Source of the DNA: Bacilliculturomica massiliensis
GTDB taxonomy: Bacteria; Bacillota; Clostridia; Peptostreptococcales; Anaerovoracaceae
DNA length: 64,000 nt
NCBI RefSeq assembly: GCF_900605495.1
Contig: NZ_LR027603.1
Coordinates: forward strand, 1,303,997 to 1,367,996
Direction: 5' to 3'
The first letter of the stretch is position 1. Each line of letters opens with the position of its first letter. Shown piece by piece: positions 58,493-64,000 of this stretch. Below the pieces are notes generated by a model. That model made no database searches, was not told the DNA's origin, and was given only the letters and a program-made list of their open reading frames with translations. Both the position numbers and the translations under genes were made by a program.

Positions 58493-58750
58493 TCAGGAGA
58501 TCATTCGATAATACGCTTTCCCGTCTTCCTGTTCGACCCGGTATACGCCCCGGTTGTCGATAAAGCTGTCTTCCAGATAGGCCACCAGACTGTCAATGTC
58601 GTTCGTCCTCAGAAACAGTGCGTAGCCGCAGCTTTTCATCAGCCCGGGCGGCGTCTTTTTCAGCGTTGCCCGTATCTTCTTTTCCTGAACCTTTTCCTGC
58701 GCGTAGACCGCTTTATAAAAAGAAGAAAAGGCGATCATATATTCGTTCAA
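58493..58750 (-). CDS. DUF3343-like small protein
   Basis: 85 residues. MIAFSSFYKAVYAQEKVQEK and the motif SCGYALFL resemble DUF3343 (putative Se/S carrier-like) proteins, which have a conserved Cys-Gly near the centre. They are often encoded beside double-cubane reductases and activases, as here. The role as a sulfur or electron carrier is only a suggestion. Confidence 0.65.
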   Translation of the reverse strand: MNEYMIAFSSFYKAVYAQEKVQEKKIRATLKKTPPGLMKSCGYALFLRTNDIDSLVAYLEDSFIDNRGVYRVEQEDGKAYYRMIS

Positions 58751-58793
58751 ATTTATCCCTCTTTTCTAATGGGGCGGATCCTTCACCCTGCCG

Positions 58794-60071
58794 TCATTCG
58801 ATCAGGGTTTTCAGCATTCGTATATACATTTCTGCAATTCCCGCTTTTTTCACATCGCTCTCCGCCACCAGCGGATGGCGTTCCAGTTCCTTTCCGTCCT
58901 TCATTACGATAAGCTCTCCGATCTCATCCCCCTGTTTGACGGGAGCGGTCAGGAGCTTCTTCGTCTCTACCTTCGTCGTCACGCTGTCCTTCTCGCCTTT
59001 TTTAACAAGAATGCTGACGTCTGACGAAGTGACGGCGTTGACGGTCTGCGGGCTTCCCTTATCCACGCCAACCGCGCCCATGACCTGTCCTTTCTGCGCT
59101 GCGTTCACGCTGTCATAGGTGGCAAAGCCGTAATCGAGAAGCCTTCCTGCTTCCGCAAAGCGGATCTTGGAAGTTTTGGCTCCCATGATCACGGCGATCA
59201 GCGTCAGATCGCCCTTTGTGGCAGACCCGGAGAGACAGTACCCCGCTTCCTGAGTAAATCCGGTCTTGATGCCGTTGGCGCCGGGATACTGTTTGATGAG
59301 TTTATTGGTGTTGGTGAGCCCCAGCTCCGTCTGTTTCTTGCCCGGCAGCCCAACTGTAATATTGGTCTGCCACGTGTTGAACCACTCTTTTGTCTGCGGA
59401 TGCTTGATGAGCTCACGGGACATCAATGCTATATCATATGCGCTGGTACGGTGGTCTGCTACCGGCAGCCCGTTGGTGTTCACAAAATTCGTGTCCTTCA
59501 TTCCCAGCTCCTGGGCCCTCTTGTTCATATTTTCCACGAAAATTTCTTCTGTGCCGCCCACGTACTCGGCGATGGCCACGCAGGCGTCATTGGCGCTGCA
59601 GATCGCCATGCCTTTCAGCAGTGTCTCCACAGTCTGCGTTTCGCCCGCCTCCATGAACATCTGACTTCCGCCCATGCTGGCCGCCCGCTGGCTGATGGTC
59701 ACCGCATCGTTCATGCTGATCTGTCCCCTGTCCACCGCCTCCAGCGCCAGAAGCATGGTCATGACCTTTGTCACGCTGGCCGGCGGCAGCGATTCATGAC
59801 TGTTCTGCTCGTAGAGCACCTGACCGCTCCCCACGTCGATGAGCGCGGCTGATTTGGCGTCGATCTTCAGACTGCCCTCGGCCGCCGCGATGGTACCGGG
59901 CTGCTGTTCAGCTTCAGCCGCGGTCTTTTCCTTATCCTTTGAGCCTGCCGCCGTCTCTTCTGCTCTCTGATCCTGCTGCGCGTCTTCCGCCAGGCAAAAC
60001 GCCGGAATGCAGCTCAGACACAAAAGCAGCGCAAGCAGCGCCGCCGCACATCTGCCTATCCCTTTCTTCAT
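58794..60071 (-). CDS. dacF: D-alanyl-D-alanine carboxypeptidase (DacF type)
   Basis: 425-residue penicillin-binding protein 5-like enzyme that trims the pentapeptide in peptidoglycan. A signal peptide (LALLLCLSCIPAFCLA) is followed by a low-complexity linker. Catalytic motifs: SVTK (PPASVTKVMTML), SAN (ICSANDACVAIAEY) and KTG (GIKTGFTQEAG). The C-terminal domain (about 330-425) is the usual PBP5_C. The hairpin of the upstream gene overlaps its leader. Confidence 0.94.
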   Translation of the reverse strand: MKKGIGRCAAALLALLLCLSCIPAFCLAEDAQQDQRAEETAAGSKDKEKTAAEAEQQPGTIAAAEGSLKIDAKSAALIDVGSGQVLYEQNSHESLPPASVTKVMTMLLALEAVDRGQISMNDAVTISQRAASMGGSQMFMEAGETQTVETLLKGMAICSANDACVAIAEYVGGTEEIFVENMNKRAQELGMKDTNFVNTNGLPVADHRTSAYDIALMSRELIKHPQTKEWFNTWQTNITVGLPGKKQTELGLTNTNKLIKQYPGANGIKTGFTQEAGYCLSGSATKGDLTLIAVIMGAKTSKIRFAEAGRLLDYGFATYDSVNAAQKGQVMGAVGVDKGSPQTVNAVTSSDVSILVKKGEKDSVTTKVETKKLLTAPVKQGDEIGELIVMKDGKELERHPLVAESDVKKAGIAEMYIRMLKTLIE

Positions 60072-60073
60072 AT

Positions 60074-60134
60074 AAAAAACCCCCTTGCACGCAATTCATT
60101 CTTTTACAGAGTATTTTGCCGCAGGGGGGTTTAG
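60074..60134 (-). terminator. Terminator of the deoB-pdp operon overlapping the dacF leader
   Basis: CTAAACCCCCC ... GGGGGTTTTTTAT on the minus strand forms a long-looped stem whose T tract ends directly before the dacF ATG, so GGGGG serves as both stem and RBS. Confidence 0.5.
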
Positions 60135-60168
60135 AACTATTTACTGATCTCTATTTGCTTATCTCCCG

Positions 60169-61485
60169 TTACAGGACTTCGGCTCCGATCACCTGCCGGA
60201 TCAGCGGCTCCGTCTCCGGCCTGGTCCGGGAGATGGAAAAGGCAGCCGCGCCTTCCGCCGCGCCTTTTTTTACTTTCTCCGGATCATTCCCGAAAAATGT
60301 GGCCAGAAGTTCGCCCTTTTTCACGGGGTCTCCCTTTTTTTTGTTCAGCAGGATCCCGGCCGCCAGATCCACGCCGTCCTCTTTCTTTTCTCTTCCGGCG
60401 CCCGTATGCTGGGAGGCCAGGCCGATCCGCCTGGCTTCCACGCCTCCGATAAATCCATCCTTCTCCGCGTAGATCTCCCGGGCGTATTCCGCCTGAGGCA
60501 GCAGGCTGTAATCCGACGCCGCTCTGCTGTCGCCGCCCTGCGCTCCGATAAATTCGCAGAACTTTCCAAAGCCTGCGCCGCTTTCCAGCGCCCTGACCGC
60601 CATCCTCTCGCCTTCCTCCGCAGTTCCCGCCAGGCCGCCGGCAAAGATCATCAACCCGGCCAGCTTCAGCGACAGCTCTGTGATATCCGCAGGTCCGCAT
60701 CCCTTCAGCGTGTCCGCGGCTTCCATTACCTCCAGACTGTTTCCCACCGCCCGTCCCAGCGGCTGATCCATGTCTGTGACGGCGGCAATCGTCTTTCTCC
60801 CGGCCTTGGTGCCCAGCTCCACCATCCACTGCGCCAGCTCCGCCGCGCTCTCTGGTTCTTCCATAAAGGCGCCTTTGCCGCATTTCACATCCAGCACGAT
60901 GGCGTCGCTGCCCGAGGCCAGTTTTTTGCTCATGATACTGGATGTGATCAGCGACAGATTTTCCACCGTGGCCGTCACGTCCCGCAGAGCATATATCTTT
61001 TTGTCCGCGGCCGCGATATGCGCCGTCTGCCCGATGACCGCCATGCCCACGCGGCGCACCTGCTCCAGAAAGTCCTCCGGTTCCATGGCGGTGCGGAAGC
61101 CCGGAATCGATTCCAGCTTATCCACCGTGCCGCCTGTGAATCCCAGGCCGCGTCCCGACATCTTCGCCACCGGCACGCCGCAGGACGCCGCCAGCGGCGC
61201 TGCGATCAGCGTGGTCTTGTCTCCCACGCCACCCGTGCTGTGTTTATCCACCTTGACTCCCGGTACGGAAGACAGATCCACCAGGTCGCCGGAGCGCATC
61301 ATGGCGTCTGTGAGCCAGAAGGTCTCCTCTTTGCTCATTTTCTGTAAAAAGATCGCCATCAGCAGCGCGGAAGCCTGATAATCCGGGATCGAGCCCTCCG
61401 TGTAGCCTTTTACGAAATATTCGATTTCCTCGCGGGAGAGCGCGCCGCCCTCCCGCTTTGTATAAATGATGTCGTACATATTCAT
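60169..61485 (-). CDS. pdp: Pyrimidine-nucleoside phosphorylase
   Basis: 438 residues. The N-terminus MYDIIYTKREGG and the signature SGRGLGFTGGTVDKLESIPG, with KHSTGGVGDKT, define the thymidine/pyrimidine phosphorylase family. It cleaves uridine, thymidine and deoxyuridine with phosphate. It is 34 bp downstream of deoB, forming a nucleoside-catabolism operon. The normal family length is about 430. Confidence 0.96.
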   Translation of the reverse strand: MNMYDIIYTKREGGALSREEIEYFVKGYTEGSIPDYQASALLMAIFLQKMSKEETFWLTDAMMRSGDLVDLSSVPGVKVDKHSTGGVGDKTTLIAAPLAASCGVPVAKMSGRGLGFTGGTVDKLESIPGFRTAMEPEDFLEQVRRVGMAVIGQTAHIAAADKKIYALRDVTATVENLSLITSSIMSKKLASGSDAIVLDVKCGKGAFMEEPESAAELAQWMVELGTKAGRKTIAAVTDMDQPLGRAVGNSLEVMEAADTLKGCGPADITELSLKLAGLMIFAGGLAGTAEEGERMAVRALESGAGFGKFCEFIGAQGGDSRAASDYSLLPQAEYAREIYAEKDGFIGGVEARRIGLASQHTGAGREKKEDGVDLAAGILLNKKKGDPVKKGELLATFFGNDPEKVKKGAAEGAAAFSISRTRPETEPLIRQVIGAEVL

Positions 61486-61519
61486 ATGGCTTCTACGCGT
61501 CCTTTCTGCTTCAACGCCT

Positions 61520-62695
61520 CTATTTCAGGATCATCTCCAGGAAACTGCTTCCGATCTGCGTGGATCCGGCGCCCAGATATTCGGAAACGGTGGCTCCAAT
61601 ATCCGCGAAACTGCCGCGCGTGCCCAGATCGACGCCTGCTTTTACATTCTCGCCGGACAGGAGAGCCGGAATGTACTCCCGCGTGTGGTCCCACCCGGAA
61701 TGAACGGGATCGTTTCCGTGGTCGGCGCAGAGGATGAGGATATCCTCCGGACCCATTGCTGCTCTGATCTCAGGCAGCCTGGCGTCAAATTCCTCGATGG
61801 CCCGCCCGTAACCCTCCGGATCTCTGCGATGTCCAAATTTAGAGTCAAAGTCCACCAGATTGGTAAAGATCAGACCGTCAAAGGACTGCTTCAGCGCATC
61901 GATGGTCTTATCCACGCCGTCCATATTGCTTTCCGTGTGCACCGAATGTGTGACGCCCCTGCCGTTAAAAATATCGCTGATCTTTCCCACGGTATAGACG
62001 GTCTTCCCAGCTTCCCCCACCAGATCCAGAAGGGTCTTTTCCGGGGGCGATACGGCGTAATCTCTGCGGTCCGCCGTCCTGATATACTCGCCGTCTTTCA
62101 CCACATACGGTCTGGCGATCACCCGGCCCACCTGCAGATCTCCCTTCAGCATTTCCCGGGCAACTTCACAGCAGTGGTAAAGTTCTTCCAAGGGCACCAC
62201 ATCCATGTCCGCTGCGATCTGAAAAACGCTGTCCGCCGACGTATAGACGATCAGCTTCCCCGTCTTTCTGTGCTCCTCGCCCAGCTCTCTGATGATCTCT
62301 GTGCCGGAAGCCGCGCAGTTTCCCAGGGTTCCCCTGCCCACGGCCTTCTCGTAGGCCTTCATGAAATCCTCCGGGAAATGTGGAAACGTCTTGAAGGGCA
62401 CCTCTGTCAGAAGTCCCGCGATCTCCCAGTGACCGGTGATGGTATCCTTTCCCTTCGAAGCCTCCGCAAAACGGCCGAAGGCGCCTGCCGGCTCCGCCGT
62501 CTTTTCGATGCGGCCCTTATCCCTCACGCCTTCCAGGCATCCCAGCCCCAGTTTCACCAGATTGGGGATCTTAAATCCCGGCATGTGCTCCGCGATATGA
62601 CCCAGAGTGTCTGCGCCCCTGTCTCCGTACTTCTCCGCGTCGGGAAGCTCGCCCACGCCCAGACTGTCCATCACGATGATCGTTGCTCTCTTCAT
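61520..62695 (-). CDS. deoB: Phosphopentomutase DeoB
   Basis: 391 residues. Metal and nucleophile motifs: IVMDSLGVGELPDAEKYGD, GKDTITGHWEIAG (Thr nucleophile), and LVDFDSKFGHRRDPEGYG with ILCADHGNDP. It converts (deoxy)ribose-1-phosphate to the 5-phosphate, feeding the product of pdp into central metabolism. First gene of the operon. Confidence 0.97.
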   Translation of the reverse strand: MKRATIIVMDSLGVGELPDAEKYGDRGADTLGHIAEHMPGFKIPNLVKLGLGCLEGVRDKGRIEKTAEPAGAFGRFAEASKGKDTITGHWEIAGLLTEVPFKTFPHFPEDFMKAYEKAVGRGTLGNCAASGTEIIRELGEEHRKTGKLIVYTSADSVFQIAADMDVVPLEELYHCCEVAREMLKGDLQVGRVIARPYVVKDGEYIRTADRRDYAVSPPEKTLLDLVGEAGKTVYTVGKISDIFNGRGVTHSVHTESNMDGVDKTIDALKQSFDGLIFTNLVDFDSKFGHRRDPEGYGRAIEEFDARLPEIRAAMGPEDILILCADHGNDPVHSGWDHTREYIPALLSGENVKAGVDLGTRGSFADIGATVSEYLGAGSTQIGSSFLEMILK

Positions 62696-62885
62696 CCAAA
62701 TCGCCTCTTTTCTCTATTTCTCTCTATTTATATCATTTTAGAAGCAAAGGGTATTGCGTTCTCTGTTCCCGGACATTTTCTTTCACGGCCGGCGGCCGGC
62801 CTTTCTGCGTCCATTGCACAGGTCCCATTCTCCGCTGCCCGTTCCTGCTTCTTCCATACCTTTTTTATACCCTCGATCCGCGCTT

Positions 62886-63608
62886 CTAATCCAACAGCAG
62901 GACTGGACGGCAGGCCAGCTTATCGCAGGACGTCAGCAGATATTCAATATTTCCTTTTCTCCCCTGCAAGCCGTTTTTAAACGCATCTGTACCGTGGAGA
63001 TGACCGTAGATCACCTTCGATGCGCCGTACTCCTCAAAGAGCTCCGTGAAGCCTGAACTCTCAAACTTTTCATTAGTCGGCGGAAAATGCAGCGCGCCGA
63101 TCAGCGGCAGTTCCCGGCCCTCCTCCGCAGCCCGCCGCCTGAGTTTTTTCCCATCCTCCAGAGACAGCCTCAGACGCAGGAGCTCCCGATCGTACAGTTT
63201 TCGGTCCCGCTGCGTAAAATCAGAATTCCCCGGACAGATCCAGCCCCGGCTTCCGCACACCACCACACTGTCGTCCGCATAACAATTATTTTGGACAAAA
63301 TACAGTTTTTCGTCAAGTTTAGACAGCTTCGAAATAGAACTCCACCACAGATCGTGGTTCCCTTTCAGCAAAACTTTCTTTCCCGGCAGCGCGCTGATCC
63401 ACCGAAGATCCGGCAGCGCCTCTTCAAACCGCAGTCCCCAGGAGATGTCTCCCGGTATGATGACGGTATCTTCTTCTTTCACCAGCTGTTCCCAGTTCTC
63501 TTTCACACGTTCCGCATGGCCGATCCACTGCCCGCCGTATATATCCATGGGCTTTTCCACCAGCTCCCCAAAGGACAGATGCAGGTCTCCTATGGCGTAT
63601 ACGCTCAT
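62886..63608 (-). CDS. Calcineurin-like metallophosphoesterase
   Basis: 240 residues (ATG at 63608, GGAGG 9 nt upstream). Motifs: YAIGDLHLSFG (D-x-H), IIPGDISWG (GD), LLKGNHDLWW (GNHD) and VIYGHLHG. A dinuclear-metal phosphoesterase of unknown substrate, possibly a phosphodiesterase or dinucleotide hydrolase. Confidence 0.92.
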   Translation of the reverse strand: MSVYAIGDLHLSFGELVEKPMDIYGGQWIGHAERVKENWEQLVKEEDTVIIPGDISWGLRFEEALPDLRWISALPGKKVLLKGNHDLWWSSISKLSKLDEKLYFVQNNCYADDSVVVCGSRGWICPGNSDFTQRDRKLYDRELLRLRLSLEDGKKLRRRAAEEGRELPLIGALHFPPTNEKFESSGFTELFEEYGASKVIYGHLHGTDAFKNGLQGRKGNIEYLLTSCDKLACRPVLLLD

Positions 63609-63628
63609 TCGTTTCATCCTCCGTGTTT

Positions 63629-64000
63629 CTATGGTATCTGCTCCGGCTCACAGGAGCCGGCGGCGCCCTCTTCTCCGGACCCTTCCCCGGGCAGGCCCAG
63701 AACTTCTCTGCTGTCGGCCTCCGGCAGCCCCGTCACATTTTTCAGCCTGCTCCGGATCATTCTGGTCCTGGTTCCCACCAGTCTGTCCAGATCATCGTTG
63801 GCCTGAGACAGCTTTTTCTGAGTAGAGGCCAGCACAGAACCGAATTTTTCAAACTCTGTTTTCACCGCCCCCAGCACATTCCAGACCTCTCCCGAATACT
63901 TCTGGATGGCCAGCGTGCGAAAGCCCATCTGAAGGCTGTTGAGCAGCGCCGCCATGGTGGTAGGGCCGGCTATATTGATCTTATAATCCCGCTGCAGCGA
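63629..64000 (-). CDS. rmuC: RmuC-family DNA recombination protein, 3' part only
   Basis: The gene runs off the right edge; about 124 codons are visible. The frame reads LQRDYKINIAGPTTMAALLN, then SLQMGFRTLAIQKYSGEVW, the conserved end of the RmuC nuclease-like core, followed by a coiled-coil (KTEFEKFGSVLASTQKKLSQ). RmuC limits DNA inversions at short repeats. The 5' end is beyond the window. Confidence 0.93.
   Translation of the reverse strand, partial: SLQRDYKINIAGPTTMAALLNSLQMGFRTLAIQKYSGEVWNVLGAVKTEFEKFGSVLASTQKKLSQANDDLDRLVGTRTRMIRSRLKNVTGLPEADSREVLGLPGEGSGEEGAAGSCEPEQIP

Noticed and set aside
1-64000. CRISPR array, prophage or complete insertion sequence
   Set aside because: No regularly spaced repeats, phage structural genes, integrase or intact transposase were found in the window.

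Overview
The window looks like a chromosomal segment of an anaerobic, Gram-positive-type member of the Clostridia with a moderately high G+C content. The evidence is a [FeFe] hydrogenase, a double-cubane-cluster reductase with its ATPase activator, a T-box leader on thrS, a Tad pilus locus without a secretin gene, YtrA-type GntR/ABC operons, and the ylxM-ffh-rpsP-khpA-rimM-trmD order. The genus cannot be fixed from the sequence alone.

Layout. 1-3.8 kb: a translation/secretion operon (trmD, rimM, khpA, rpsP, ffh, ylxM, all minus strand). 4.0-5.0 kb: a MerR/TipAS-type regulator behind a 19-bp-spacer promoter. 5.0-14.9 kb: the most distinctive region, a corrinoid methyltransferase island. On the minus strand it has a non-pyrrolysine MttB homologue, a divergent BCCT transporter, a sigma-54 activator, an EamA transporter and two tandem proteins resembling the MetH reactivation domain. 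On the plus strand it has an ornithine-cyclodeaminase-family protein and an MttC-like corrinoid protein. The two arms are separated by 465 bp holding two divergent sigma-54 promoters. 15-21.5 kb: an Orn/Lys/Arg decarboxylase-fold enzyme, an SppA protease, and a two-gene hydrogenase module (HydA plus a NuoF-C-terminus/GltD fusion). 21.6-28.7 kb: two YtrA-type GntR/ABC transporter operons with palindromic operators, with a HI0933-type flavoprotein between them. 28.7-31.5 kb: a DUF2007-like protein and T-box-controlled thrS. 31.5-37.7 kb: a compact Tad/Flp pilus operon that includes two very short pilin-like genes (48 and 53 codons). 37.7-38.5 kb: non-coding DNA with inverted and direct repeats. 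38.5-41.8 kb: acyl-CoA synthetase, nnrE and a Cys-rich redox protein. 41.9-47.7 kb: a second sigma-54 module (APC permease, amidohydrolase, divergent activator) followed by a ketopantoate-reductase-family gene. 47.8-56.2 kb: mixed housekeeping and hypothetical genes, tRNA-Ser(CGA), a decayed transposase and an AT-rich patch. 56.3-58.8 kb: double-cubane reductase, activator and a DUF3343-like protein. 58.8-64 kb: dacF, pyrimidine nucleoside phosphorylase, deoB, a phosphoesterase and the 3' part of rmuC.

How it fits together. The inferred physiology is fermentative or methyl-group-using anaerobic growth. A quaternary amine or methylated amino acid would enter through the BCCT carrier. It would be demethylated by the MttB homologue onto the corrinoid protein, and the demethylated product may be handled by the OCD-family enzyme. 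The whole set would be switched on through sigma-54. A second, independent sigma-54 circuit controls uptake (APC permease) and hydrolysis (amidohydrolase) of an unknown amino-acid-like compound. Substrates are inferences; the promoter architecture and protein families are read from the sequence.
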